NCBI RefSeq assembly: GCF_963924675.1
Contig: NC_089236.1
Coordinates: 31,829,319 to 31,893,318 of the forward strand
Length of the DNA stretch: 64,000 bases
Source: Phocoena phocoena
Lineage: Eukaryota > Chordata > Mammalia > Artiodactyla > Phocoenidae
Reading direction: 5' to 3'
Part shown: piece by piece, positions 10,890 to 23,000 of the stretch
Layout of the letters: each line of letters opens with the position of its first letter
Numbering within the stretch: the first letter of the stretch is position 1
The notes under the pieces: generated by a model
Told to the model about the DNA's origin: nothing
Databases searched by the model: none
Seen by the model: the letters and a program-made list of their open reading frames with translations, nothing else
Position numbers and translations under genes: made by a program

Positions 10890-12080
10890 AGAATATTTTT
10901 TCCACAGTCCCACATGCTTCCTCTCTTGTTCTATCACTCCCAGTGTAGGATTAGTAAACTCCTCTGAGTCCTCATCCTTCTCTCTGAATAATCCCTACAC
11001 CTCCTTGCCTTAACTCTAACTTGGAAATGCTTTGAAGTCACGAGTTCTCCTTTAGCCATTTCAAGCAGATGTTCTTTTTCTCAGTCTCAGTGAAGCGATG
11101 GAGTAGTTGTCCTTCTTGTCCTCCTGCTTCTTCCAGATCATTTCTCCCCTTCCTGCCTGCAAAACTCTGCTCATTGAAGTAAAAACCATTTTAGCCATTT
11201 TACCAGTTTTCCACTTCAATTCTGCCATCTTCTGACCTATCAGCTTTTCCTCTTCATTCAGTTAAAACCCTAACCTTTCTTTCCATAGCCACTTCTGCTG
11301 TTGTTCTCTAACGAGTAACAAAAAAATCTCCTTTCTAGACAACAGAGAAACAAGAGTGAAGAATCAAGATCTAATATAAATCTCAAACCAACTCACTGTC
11401 AATGTTCCCACTATGGCCCAAGCCCCATCCATAATTCTTCTGGAATTCTGAAATAACTTCTTTACTGATCTTCCACTCCTGCCCTCTCCAATCATTCTCC
11501 ACAAGAAAGCTAAAATGTCATTTATCACACTGCTGAAAACATTTCTGCTGCTGCTCCTTTCACTTAGAACATAGTACAAACTTGTCACCATGAACCAAAC
11601 CTGCATGACCTGGCCCCTGGTCACCCTTCCACCTCAGGGCATGACACTTGCTCTCTGGATCTGTAGTTGCAGCTCACTGTGACACAGGCTACAATGTCTT
11701 TCAGTTCTTACCGTACAGTAACTTCCTACCCTCTGCTCACCTTTGGGCTCAATTTTTCTGTCTGAACGCCTCTCTTTTGGAATTTTGTCCTTCAGTGATA
11801 AGATTAGATATTTCTTCTTCCAAAAGGCTTTTCATAAAAAAAATAATTTCCACCTCTCCCTATTACTCTCAAACATAAGACTCTCTTTATTTATTTCATT
11901 GCATTTATCACTAAATAAAATTTCATTTATATATGTTCACTTGTTTCTTATTTATCTCCTCATCAGAATACAAGCTCCATGAAGGAGGATGTAAAACTAT
12001 GCCATGGTCATGCAGAAGCTGTATATTAACTGGGATACAGTGACCCTCAACAAATATCTGTGGAATGAACAAATGGTCTC
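10890..12080 (+). repeat. L2 LINE relic
   Basis: The region is pyrimidine-rich with the L2 3' pattern: 'gacctggcccctggtcaccc', 'cttcagtgataagattagat', and the terminal 'atacaagctccatgaagga ... caacaaatatctgtggaatga' corresponding to the L2 ending 'gctccntgagggcagg...caataaatatttgttgaatga'. The part from about 11500 to 12080 is secure and the part before 11380 is a guess. The short ORFs here are shadows of the decayed LINE. Confidence 0.75.
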
Positions 12081-12539
12081 TCTCCTTTCTCAAACCCATC
12101 TCCATTCAGCCAATAGAGGGATAACATTTTTGAGTGGTTCCTAAAGTTTTGTAATTGTTTATCCTCATCACATCTCAAAGGTAGAGCTCATTTCCACTTA
12201 TTCCAAAAATTCTTAACTATACAGGAAAGCAAGAGGTGACACCCTCCTTGCCAGATGCATAATCGATAACTTCCAGATGTTATACAGGCAAAGGTAATTT
12301 GAATGAATCCCACGAAAATTTCTGAAGCATTGCCTCTTACTTCTATCCCCACACTCTCCTACTGTTTGAGAATCAGGAATTCTAGGCAAAAATTTGACTT
12401 TGTTTCTTCCCTGTTGATAACCCGTAAACAGTTCCTTAAGGTGGCACACATGGCTATCAATGATCAGATCTATGTTTATGTCACCAACTTAATAATTCCT
12501 GTCTCATCCTATACCCTACAGCATTACAGAACTCTTTTC

Positions 12540-12582
<43 letters not shown>

Positions 12583-13070
12583 AATATAAACACATAAATA
12601 TCTTCAGTAATTTAATGGCTTTGAGTGGCTGAACTTAACAAATCATTTGCTCTCCAGGTAGATTGATTCAGTCCCCCAAATAGTCATGTTAAGAGTATTT
12701 TATTCATTGACTTTTGGATCACTTACTAAGCCATCCTAAAACAACAGATTTCTCAGTTACTATCTCTATCCCCCACCTCATTGCACTTCACAGCAAGAAT
12801 ATCTTATTCCTTAGGGGTGAGAGTGGGGGAAAGAATGGTTATTTGGAAAAACTCCCTTAGTCATTCTTTATTGCTCTGCCTTACTTAAAAATTACCAATA
12901 TATACCCAACCTTAATAGACACATATATTGGAACAAACTAGAAAAAGCAAAAAAAAAAGTCATTTTGCATCAGGATTTGAATTTAGTAATTAATTTTATC
13001 TGGCCAGGTAAATTTTCCTTCCAAATTTGTTTAACTTAAGTAGATGCCCCTCTGTTTTGTATCATCTGCC
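12081..13070. other. Unassigned non-coding sequence containing a (TG)n array
   Basis: Apart from the dinucleotide array at 12543-12579, I see no recognisable feature. The plus-strand ORF 12303-12632 includes the repeat-derived VCVCVC run and is not a gene. Confidence 0.5.
12543..12579 (+). repeat. (TG)n microsatellite
   Basis: About 18 uninterrupted TG units. A typical polymorphic mammalian microsatellite able to adopt Z-form DNA. Confidence 0.97.
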
Positions 13071-13074
13071 AAGA

Positions 13075-13660
13075 TTAATTTATTAATTAGACAAATATTT
13101 ATAGAATGTCTATAATGTGACAACCACTAGGCTATATGCTGGTGATATAAATGATGAGTAAAAAGTACACAGTCCCTATTCTCAGTGAGTCTGAATTCTA
13201 GTAGGGAAGTCATATATTAACCAAATAATCACAGTGATGATGTACGGTTATGAACTGAGATAGAGGTACTGAGGGAGATAATCACAGTTCTGTGAGGAAA
13301 TATATCACATATATCTGATTTATACTGGAAAGCAAGTAAAGTTTCCTGAGAAATGATATTAAGAATGAATGAGTTAACATATAAAGAGGGAGGAAATGAG
13401 CAGAAGTGAGAGGGAGAAGTGAGAGAGAGAAATGGTGGAAATGAGCAGCCAGATCCCAGGGACTGAAGGTGAATGTAGTGAAAAGCAGAGACGAAGATGG
13501 GAGACCAGAGACTGCAAGGGTAGCAAGAAGTCAGCTACTGGGGCCTTCCAGGCCATTATAAGGACTTTAGTCTTTACTTTTTTCTAAGATCGGTGATATC
13601 TCATTAAAAATTTTAAGCTTGATGAGGGTCTCCATGGCTGGTATTTTAAAATTACTTGTT
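13075..13660 (+). repeat. Ancient interspersed repeat, family unassigned
   Basis: The opening 'gacaaatatttatagaatgt ... gtgacaaccactaggc' and 'cagtccctattctcagtgag' match the common mammalian text 'caacaaatatttattgag...tgtgccaggcac...ccctgccctcatggagc'. Further on, 'ggccttccaggccattataa' fits the interior of the same element. I know the pattern but not its family name with certainty. The ends are approximate. Confidence 0.55.
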
Positions 13661-13724
13661 GCAGTAAAAAGAATATATCACAGGGGAAAAGTCAACTGTT
13701 ATTGGTTAATTCTGTATTCTAGGC

Positions 13725-14253
13725 TGTGATGAATAATTTTATGTGTCACCTTGTCTAGGCTAAGGGACACCAGGACAGCTGGTAAAGCATTATTTCTGAG
13801 TGTGTTTGTGAGGACATTTCTGGATGAGATTAGCACCTGATTTAGCAGACTGAGTAAAAAAGATGATATTCACCAGTGTGGGTGGGTGTAGTTTCATCTA
13901 CTGAGGGGTTAAATAGAGCACAAAGACAGAAGAAGGCCAAATTTTCTCTCCTTTTGCTTAAGCTGGGACATCGATCTTCTTGGGCCCTTGGATATTAGCC
14001 TTCCTGGTTCTTGGGCCTTTGGATTCAGTCTGGAACTTACACCATTAGCCCCCCACTTCTCAGGCCTTTGGACTTGGACTGAGACTTATGTCATCAAATT
14101 CCCTGATTCTCCCTCCAGCCTGCAGATGGCAGATCCTGGGACTTTTCAACCTCCATAATTGCATGAGCCCATTCTTATAAAAACAATCATCTTACATATA
14201 CACATATGTATATCTTATTGGTTCTATTTCTCTGAAGAACCCTGAACAATACA
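13725..14253 (+). mobile_element. LTR-like element (probable ERVL-type), family unassigned
   Basis: It starts tgtgatgaataattttatgt and ends 'ggttctatttctctgaagaa ... gaacaataca', a well-known mammalian repeat with TG...CA ends. 'aagctgggacatcgatcttc' and 'gcagatggcagatcctggga' are characteristic interior text. A second copy in opposite orientation lies at 31042-31539. It is about 530 bases, typical of a solo LTR. No internal retroviral genes are present. The flanks give no convincing TSD. Confidence 0.7.
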
Positions 14254-15387
14254 CATGCAAATTACAAGTGTATTTTGTATTATCATGGTGTTGTTGAAGA
14301 TAAAGGGAACTGGATTGATCATGAAATATTTAGAAAAGAAAATAGAATGGCTTTGCTATGGCAGTTGAAGGATTTAGGGATTGTTCCCAACTTTCTTGTT
14401 TAACAAGTAAAGTGTAATAAATGTTCTAAACTGGGCAATAGTTTGGTGATAAAGAGTTTAATTTTGTACCTGATGACTTTAAGATACTTTGAAATAGTCA
14501 ACTAGCTAATGTTAAGTTGGCACTCAGGCAGTAAGTTCTGAAAATCACAGAAGAGGACTGAGGTAGAGATATATATTTAGGGATCATCATTTTATATGTG
14601 GTAACTAAGGCTATGGCATGAATGAGGTTGCTTAGGAAAAGAACATGGCATAAGAAAAGCAGGAATAGTAGACTAAGCCTTAAGAAATTTCAACTTTACA
14701 AGCCAGGTGGAGGAAGATGAGCCTGACAAGAAAGAGAAAGAAGAAGGCACTTAGGCAGAAGAAATCCAAGACAATATGATGTTAAGAAAGGCAAAGGAGG
14801 ATGAAGTTTTAAGAAGGATATAGTCAGCATCATTAAATGATGCTAGAAGGCCAAAGTAGTAGATAACTAAAAAGTGCCCATTGAACATAGAAACATGGAG
14901 ATATTTAGTGATGTAGTGCAAGTTCTTTCATGGAGTAATGGTGTAGAAGTTAGACTGAAGTGACTTAGGAGTAGAAGGTAGAGGCATGCCGACAGCAACA
15001 TAGATAATCCTTCAGAAAGTGTGATTACAAAGAAAAAAACAAGTGAGAAAAGATATCTGTTGAGAAAGCAAGAGGAAATGTGGGAATTATGAGGTTTAAT
15101 GATAGTGGGGAAGACTTGAAATAGTTTTTGTTGAGATTAGAAGAAGCCAAAGAAACTGATGGGTAATGAATTTCTGGGCAGGATTAAGAGCCAAGCTGAG
15201 GTTATTGATCATGAATTTATACTGACACTAACTTTCTCTGTGATGTGCCTCCAAGGCCCAGATACTCAGGTAGGCATGAAGAAAGATGACAGTAACATTT
15301 AACCTGGTTTAGAGTTTTCCAGGGGAGGCAAGAAAATGAAAAATGAGTAATTCCTTAAGGTAATAGGAAGATTATTGCTGAAAGTTG
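14254..15387. other. Unassigned purine-rich non-coding sequence
   Basis: Probably degraded repeat. Purine-rich text near 14700-15180 resembles the interior of the repeat at 13075-13660, but not well enough to assign it. No gene is visible. Confidence 0.4.
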
Positions 15388-15866
15388 GATTCAGGATAAA
15401 GAAGATGTACTATACATATACAAAGGAATATTATTCAGCCATAAAAAAGAATAAAATAATGCCATTTGTAGCAACATGGATGGACTTAGAGATTATCATA
15501 TTAAGTAAAGTAAGTCAGACAGATAAAGACAAATATCATATGATGTCACTAAATGTGGAATCTGAAAACAATGTGCAAATGAACTTATTTACAAAGCAGA
15601 AATAAACTCAAGATATACCAGTGGGGGAGGAGGTAAAATAGGAGAGTTTGGGATTAATATATAAACACTATTATATATAAAATAGTTGACCAATAGGGAC
15701 CTACTGTATAGCACAAGGAAATATATTCAATATCTTGTAATAACCTATAAGGAAAATAAATCTGAAAAAGAAAAAAAATATATATATATATAACTGAATC
15801 ACTTTGCTGTACACCTGAAACTAACACAACATTGTAAATTATACTTCAATTAAAAATCGGTTAATA
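15388..15866 (+). mobile_element. LINE-1 3' end (third subfamily), truncated
   Basis: It carries the last ~70 codons of ORF2 (15405-15605, KEYYSAIKKNK and VSQTDKDKYHM) and a 3' UTR ending 'cctgaaactaacacaacatt ... ttatacttcaattaaaaatc'. This 3' UTR differs from those of the L1s at 1-1230 and at 19052-24116, so it is a distinct, probably older subfamily. A short (TA)n lies at 15768-15792. No clear TSD. Confidence 0.88.
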
Positions 15867-17180
15867 AAAAAAGCAGAAGAAAAATAAAGAAAGTGAAGAA
15901 GAGGGATTGGGGAAAATTAAAATGTCAATTGACTGTGGAGACCCTAATGTGGTGGAAGTATGATGATTGTGGAAGTAGTGATGTGTAGACTAGAAAGAGA
16001 AAAAGTGATAGCAAGCTGGGGGATTTGATTAGTGATTTTGGAAACAGAGCAATTTCAGATGATAACAAAGTGCAGGGCAAGACTGTGGAACAGCATGTCT
16101 GAAGTAAATGGAATGTGCGTGTCACTGGAGATTGGAGGTGAAGAAAATGAGGGTCTTGTACTGGAACATTGTCTGTGTGAATGATGAAATCAGTCAGAAT
16201 AATTGTAGGACTTTGAATGAGGGGAAGACTGGGAGTCAAAAGGCTCATTAAAGTGTCTATTTAATGAGAAAGAGTGACAGAGTTTGGTGAATGACAGTGT
16301 GAGGCAAGAGAGAAAGTTAAATGGTGTGAACATGAGAAGCACAGAACTTTCTAGAAAATCATAGGGAGATAAATGTATTGACATGCAAATAAGAAGAGAC
16401 AAAGACCCTAATCCTATGGCTGACCTTGGGTTTCAAATTTTGAAAGAATGAAAAACCACCCCTTGAAAAAATTATGATGGAAAAAGTATCATGGGAGTGC
16501 TCTCTTTTCTGTTAAGGTAAGGAAGCAGATAGGCACTTGAAGAAGAAGATGAGGACATAGGAGTAATGACTATGAAGCAGTGTTTCCAGGGGCATAATGA
16601 AAGTGTTTAAAAGAAAAAGGAGAAGATGGAACCAAGGGCAATGAATTCCCAAGCATTCTGGGGATGCTAGTGAGAAGCATAGCCTAGTACTTTGGTCAGT
16701 GACTGATGAAAATTGTGTTAAAAGAATGCTGATTTCACTTTCAAAATACTTTGGGATAAGCACTAACCCTGAACCTAATGACCAGAGTGACTAAACCTCT
16801 TCATTACCTGGTGATTTTAGTACCAGTGACTGCTGGTAGCAAACCCAGAAATGGCACAAATTCTAAGTCAAGTTTGAAAGTTAAAGAAATCCCAATATCT
16901 CCAAATTACACGCATTAAATGTGGCTACAGATTGCCTCTAAGAGAGTTGTCCTGGAATGGCTTGATGAGATAGATATGGTCTAAAATTGTGAAGGTTAGG
17001 AAGGCTGAAATAAGATGAGGAAAACTGGTTATTCAAGAAAAAGAAGAAACAGGATGTAGTAAACTGTCCATTTCAAGTATTGCCCTCTTAAGAGACAGTA
17101 AATACAATAAAAGGACTTGGATGCATACATCTTTAATTTTCAAAGAGATTTAAATTTGCATTTTTTTCTTCTTAAAACTT
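15867..17180. other. Unassigned non-coding sequence
   Basis: No gene is recognised. The minus-strand ORFs at 15925-16248, 16190-16402 and 16512-16763 are antisense to purine-rich DNA and are rich in Leu/Ser/Phe, a signature of composition and not of coding. Confidence 0.5.
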
Positions 17181-17275
17181 GTATTCATTGTATAACACAG
17201 GGAACGATATTCAGTAACTTGTAATAAACTCCTTCAGAGTCTTCCTACTCCACCATCTTGACCACCTCCCACAAA
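17181..17275. mobile_element. Composite L1 scrap: sense 3' UTR piece abutting antisense 5'-tip-like piece
   Basis: 17181-17230 (cattgtataacacagggaac, then 'cagtaacttgtaataaact') matches an artiodactyl L1 3' UTR in the plus orientation. 17241-17270 is the reverse complement of an L1 5' tip, with the 'GGTCAAGATGGTGGAGTAGG' pattern. The first match is solid; the second is a 30-base resemblance. Confidence 0.5.
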
Positions 17276-17602
17276 AAAAGACTTTCTTAATGACCTTGAA
17301 GATGTAAGCTGTTATAGTTTGAACTGCCTGTGGAGAAGGTCACATAGCAGGCAACTGCAGGTAGCCTCTAGGAGCTGAGAGCCTCAGTTCTATAACCTCA
17401 AGAGATTGAATTCTACCAACAACTTGAATAAACCTGGAAGAAGACCCTGAGATCCAAATGAGACTGCAGCCCTGGCAACTTCTTGTGAGACCCCTGATGG
17501 CCACACCCAGAATCCTGACAAACCCATGGAAACAGTGAAATAATTTAGAGGTGTTGTTTTACATCACTAAATTTGTTCGGTAATGATAAAAAACCAACAG
17601 AT
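17276..17602 (+). repeat. MLT1-like LTR relic (ERVL-MaLR)
   Basis: 'ggagaaggtcacatagcagg', 'gagattgaattctaccaaca' with 'acttgaataaacctggaag', and the ending 'gaaataatttagaggtgttg' with 'catcactaaatttgtt' follow the MLT1 3' half and its polyadenylation/U5 end. The left part of the LTR is missing or too diverged. Confidence 0.75.
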
Positions 17603-18127
17603 TTGTGTTTTGAAAATTGATTTCAAATGGTCTCTAATTATTCTGTTTGGTTGGAGAAAATCAAAGCAACTTTGAGAGTTCATTAAAGTCTTTCTTTTCT
17701 CACAGTGCCTACTGAAAGCTTTTCATATTGCAGCATAAACTGTGTGTTTGCTTGTGCTTACCTCCTGATGACTTTGGGAGTAAATTCAGTTATGCATATA
17801 CATAATTACTAATGCTTTAAGAAACTGTAAGATGTGTAAAAATCTGAGAAATCCTAAACTCCAAGGTAATCAATAGCACAATAAATAAGAAATCCAGAGG
17901 AAAGAAGTCATGGAGTCCTAAAGTAAAACAGAATTTTGGAAATAACAGATTAAAAAGTTAAAGGATAATACTGGTAAATCATTATAATATTTGAGAACTA
18001 CAAATAAAATATCTCCAAAGCCAAATACAAATTCCAAGAATCCAAAGTACACATGACTCTAAGGAAAAAGGTACTTTCCAAGTGCTAAATAGTCTTAATA
18101 TACTGTCAGTAGTGTCAACAATATTGT
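17603..18127. other. Unassigned non-coding sequence
   Basis: No gene or assignable repeat. Confidence 0.5.
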
Positions 18128-18345
18128 AACTACCATTTACAACTATTTACTATGTGCCAGGGACTTTAAACATTTCATTTCACTAAATTCTTTCTATCAG
18201 GACTATATAATACAGGTGTTATTACTTGCATTTTATAAATGAGGAAATAAACCTTAAACAGGTTATACAAAATTTTCAAGATCAGATGTATGGTAAGTAT
18301 CAGAATGGAGAACCAAACCTAAGTCTCTCTAATTCAGAAGTTGAT
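18128..18345 (+). repeat. MIR SINE relic
   Basis: 'tttactatgtgccagggact', 'gtgttattacttgcatttta' with 'taaatgaggaaataaacctt' follow MIR order. The ORF 18226-18423 lies across it and is not supported as a gene. Confidence 0.75.
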
Positions 18346-18479
18346 ATTTTAAAATCTATTCCAAACTTCTGCTCAATAATACAACAGTTTGTATATCAAG
18401 AAATACTCTCTTCAGATATTTAACTTCTCACACTGTTAACTTGACTCTTTATGTTCTTTTTTATTTGTTTCAGTAATAT

Positions 18480-18890
18480 ACATGAGTCAGAGAATCTAGG
18501 TTATGCTGCTGTAAGAAGCAAACCCAAATCTCACTGGTTTATAGCAACAAAGTGTTTTTTTGTTTTGTTTTGTGTTTTGTTTTCTGCCTTTTGGCTCTGC
18601 ATTCCGGGGTGCATACAGCTCTGTTCCATATCACCAGGCTGACAGAGCATCCTCTATATGAAACATTTCTGGTTGTCATGGTAGAAGGATAAAATATAAA
18701 AAGAACAAAGTAAATCGTGAACTAGTTCATATGGTTTTCAACTAGAATGACATCTACTCTTCTCATACTTCATTGCTCAAAGTAACTCACATGATGACAT
18801 CTACTGTCAACAGGACATAGAAATATACCCCTACTTCAGGATGTGGCAGCAAATATTTGTGAACACTAATACAACTTAAAACAAGGTACT
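18480..18890 (-). repeat. Old LTR-like interspersed repeat, family unassigned
   Basis: 'ggttatgctgctgtaagaag', 'aaatctcactggtttatagc', 'caggctgacagagcatcctc' and 'atgtggcagcaaatatttgt' are recurrent mammalian repeat text, as seen in antisense LTR-like elements. The T/G-rich stretch at 18557-18590 is part of it. I cannot name the family safely. Confidence 0.5.
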
Positions 18891-19038
18891 TGTATATTCT
18901 AAGTCTTTGAATATTTGTAAATGTTTACATATCTGAAGAAAAGCAAGAGAGAATTTTATTAATTATAAAATATACAACACACACAATCAAAAAATAGACC
19001 AAAAAATCAGGAGTTCAGTTTTAAACAAACCTGTATAA

Positions 19039-19051
19039 CTTTTAAAAATTG
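19039..19051 (+). repeat. Candidate left TSD of the L1 at 19052 (imperfect)
   Basis: cttttaaaaattg resembles ttttaaaaagttg at 24117-24130, after the L1 tail, with about one base inserted. AT-rich sequence makes chance similarity possible. Confidence 0.45.
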
Positions 19052-19139
19052 CAAGGCAGAGGGCAGACAGCAGAAGCAAGAAGAACCACAATCCTGCAGC
19101 CTGTGGAACAAAAAACACAGTCACAGAAAGATAGACAAG

Positions 19140-20038
19140 ATGAAAAGGCAGAGGGCTATGTACCAGATGAAGGAACAACATAAAACACCAGAAAAACAAT
19201 TAAATGAAGTGGAGATAGGCAAACTTCCAGGAAAAGAATTCAGAATAATGATAGTGAAGATGATCCAGGACCTCGGAAAAAGAATGGAGGCAAAGACATA
19301 GAAGATGCAAGAAATGTTTAACAAAGACTAGGAAGAATTAAAGAACAAACATAGATAAACAATACAATAACTGAAATGAAAACTACACTAGAAAGAATCA
19401 ATAGCAGAATAACTGAGGCAGAAGAATGGATAAGTGACCTGGAAGACAGAATGGTGGAATTCACTTCTGCAGAACAGACTAAAGAAAAAAGAATGAAAAG
19501 AAATGAAGACAGACTAAGAGACCTCTGGGACAACATTAAACACAACAACATTCACATTATAGGGGTCCCAGAAGGAGAAGAGAGAGAGAAAGGACCAGAG
19601 AAAATATTTGAAGAGATTATAGTTGAAAACTTCCCTAACATGGGAAGGGAAATAGCCACCCAAGTCCAGGAAGAACTGAGAGTCCCAGGCAGGATAAACC
19701 CAAGGAGAAACATGCTGAGACACAGTAATAAAATTGGCAAAAATTAAAGACAAAGAAAAATTATTGAAAGCAGCAAGGGAAAAATGACAAATAACATACA
19801 AGGGAACTCTCATAAGGATAACAGCTGATTTCTCAACAGAAACTCTATGAGCCAGAAGGCAATGGCATGATATACTTAAAGTGATGAAAGGGAAGAACCT
19901 ACAACCAAGATTATTCTACCCGGCAAGGATCTCATTCAGATTCGATAAAGAAATCAAAAGCTTTACAGACAACCAAAGCTAAGAGAATTCAGCACCACCA
20001 AACCAGCTCTACAATAAATGCTAAAGGAACTTTTCTAA
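19140..20038 (+). pseudogene. L1 ORF1 (ORF1p RNA-binding protein) pseudogene
   Basis: The inferred start ATG is at 19140-19142 (MKRQRAMYQMKEQ). It is followed by a stop-ridden coiled-coil region to about 19375, an open part at 19376-19747 with the rest of the coiled coil and the RRM-like core (IKHNNIHIIGVPEGEE, FEEIIVENFPNMG), and the C-terminal domain ending in the stop at 20036-20038 (MLKELF*). ORF1p coats L1 RNA as a trimer. Several stops, including two near 19300-19330, inactivate this copy. Confidence 0.88.
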
Positions 20039-20095
20039 GTGGGAAACACAAGAGAAGAAAAGGACATACAAAAAAATCCCAGAAAAATTAAGAAA

Positions 20096-23000
20096 ATGGA
20101 AATAGGAACTTACATATCAATAATTACCTTAAATGTGAATGGATTAAATGCTCCAACCAAAAGACACAAGCTTGCTGAATGGATTCAAAAACAAGACTCA
20201 TATATATGCTGTGTACAAGAGACCCACTTCAGACCTAGGGACACATACAGACTGAAAGTGAGGGGATGGAAAAAGATATTCCATGCAAATGGAAATCAAA
20301 AGAAAGCTGGAGTAGCAATATGCATATTAGATAAAATAGACTTTAAAATAAAGAATGTTAAAAGAGACGAGGAAGGACACTACATAATGATCAAGGGATC
20401 AATCCAAAAAGAAGATATAATAATTATAAATATATATGCACCCAACATAGGAGCACCTTAATACATAAGGCAACTGCTAACAGCTATAAAAGAGGAAATC
20501 GACAGTAACACATTAATAGTGTAATAGTGGGGGACTTTAACACCTCACTTACACCAATGGACAGATCAGCCAAAAAGAAAATTAATAAGGAAACACAAGC
20601 TTTAAATGACACAATAGACCAGATAGATTTCACTGATATTTATAGGACATTCCATCCACAAACAGCAGATTACACTTTCTTCTCAAGTGTGCACCGAACA
20701 TTCTCCAGGATAGATCACATATTGGGTCACAAATCAAGCCTCAGTAAATTTAATAAAATTGAAATCATATCAAGCATCTTTTCTGACCACAATGCTATGA
20801 GATTATAAATGAATTACAGGGAGAAAAATGTAAAACACACAAACACATGGAGGCTAAACAATATATTACTAAATAACCAAGAGATCACTGAAGAAATCAA
20901 AGAAGAAATCAAAAAATACCTAGTGACAAATGACAATGAAAACATGAAGACCTGAAACCTATGGGATGCAGCAAAAGCAGTTCTAAGAGGGAAGCTTATA
21001 GCTATACAAGCCTACCTCAAGAAATAAGAAAAATCTCAAATAAACAATCTAACCTTATACCTAAGGGAAATAGAGAAATAAGAACAAAAAACCTCCAAAG
21101 TTAGCAGAAGGAAAGAAATCCTAATGATGTGAGCAGAAATAAATGAAATAGAAACAAAGAAAACAATAGCAAAGATCAATAAAACTAAAAGCTGGTTCTT
21201 TGAGAAGATAAACAAAATTAGTAAACCATTAGCCAGATTCATCAAGAAAAAGAGGGAGAGGACTCAAATCTATAAAATTATAGATGAAAAAGGAGAAGTT
21301 ACAACAGGCACTGCAGAAATACAAAGCATCCTAAGAGTCTACTACAAGCAACTCTATGCCAAGAAAATGGACAACCTGGAAGAAATGGACAAATTCTTAG
21401 AAAGTTATAACCTTCCAAGACTGAACCAGAAAAAAGTAGAAAATATGAACAGACCAATCACAAGTAATGAAATTGAAACTGTGATTAAAAATCTTCCAAC
21501 AAACTAAAGTCCAGGAACAGATGGCTTCACAGGTGAATGCTATCAAACATTTAGAGAAGAGCTAACACCCATCCTTTTCAAACTCTTCCAAAAGATTGAA
21601 GAAGGAACACTCCCAAACTCATTCAATGAGGCCACCATCACCCTGATACCAAAACCAGACAAAAATACTACATAAAAAGAAAACTACAGACCAATATCAC
21701 TGATGTATATAAATGCAAAAATCCTCAACAAAATACTAGCAAACAGAATCCCACAACACATAAAAAGGATAATACACCATGATCAAGTGGGATTTATCTC
21801 AGAGATGCAAGGATTCTTCAATATATGCAAATCAATCAATGTGATACACCATATTAACAAACTGAAGAATAAAAACCATATGATCATCTCAATAGATGCA
21901 TAAAAAGCTTTTGACAAAATTCAACACCCATTTATGATAAAAACTTTCCAGAAAGTGGGCCTAAAGGGAACCTACCTCAACATAATAAAGACCATATATG
22001 ACAAACCCACAGCAAACATCATTCTCAACGGTGAAAAACTGAAAGCATTTCCTCTAAGATCAGGAATGTGACAAGGATGTCCACTCTCACCACTATTATT
22101 CAACATAGTTTTGGAAGTCCTAGCCATGGCAATCAGAGAAGAAAAAGAAATAAAAGGAATACAAATTGGAAAAGAAGAAGTAAAACTGTCATTGTTTACA
22201 GAAGACATGATACTATACATAGACAATCCTAAAGATGTCACCAGAAAACTACTAGAGCTAATCAATGAATTTGGTAAAGTTGCAGGATACATTAATGCAC
22301 AGAAATCTCTTGCATTTCTATACACTAATGATGAAAAATCTGAAAGAGAAATTAAGGAAATACCCCCATTTACTCTTGCAACAAAAAGAATAAAGTACCT
22401 AGGAAAAAACCTACCTAGGGAGACAAAAGACCTGTATGCAGAAAACTATAAGACACTGATGAAAGAAATTAAAGATGATACCAACAGATGGAGAGATATA
22501 CCATGTTCTTGGATTGGAAGACTCAATATTGTGAAAATGACTATACTACCCAAAGCAATCTAGAGATTCAATGCAATCCCTATCAAATTACCAATGGCAT
22601 CTTTACAGAACTAGAGCAAAAATCTTAAAATTTGTATGGAGACACAAAAGACCGCATATAGCCAAAGCAGTCTTGAGGGAAAAAAATGGAGCAGGAGGAA
22701 TCAGACTTCCTGACTTCAGACTATACTACAAAGCTACAATAATCAAGACAATATGGTACTGGCACAAAAACAGAAGCATAGATCAATGGAACAAGATAGA
22801 AAGCCCAGGATATACCCATGCACCTATGGCCAACTAATCTATGACAGAGGAGGCAAGGATATACAATGGAGAAAAGCCAGTTCCTTCAATAAGTGGTTCT
22901 AGGAAAACTGGACAGCTACATGTAAAAGAATGAAAGTAGAACACTCCTTAACACCATACACAAAAATAAACTCAAAATGGATTAGAGAGCTAAATGTAAG

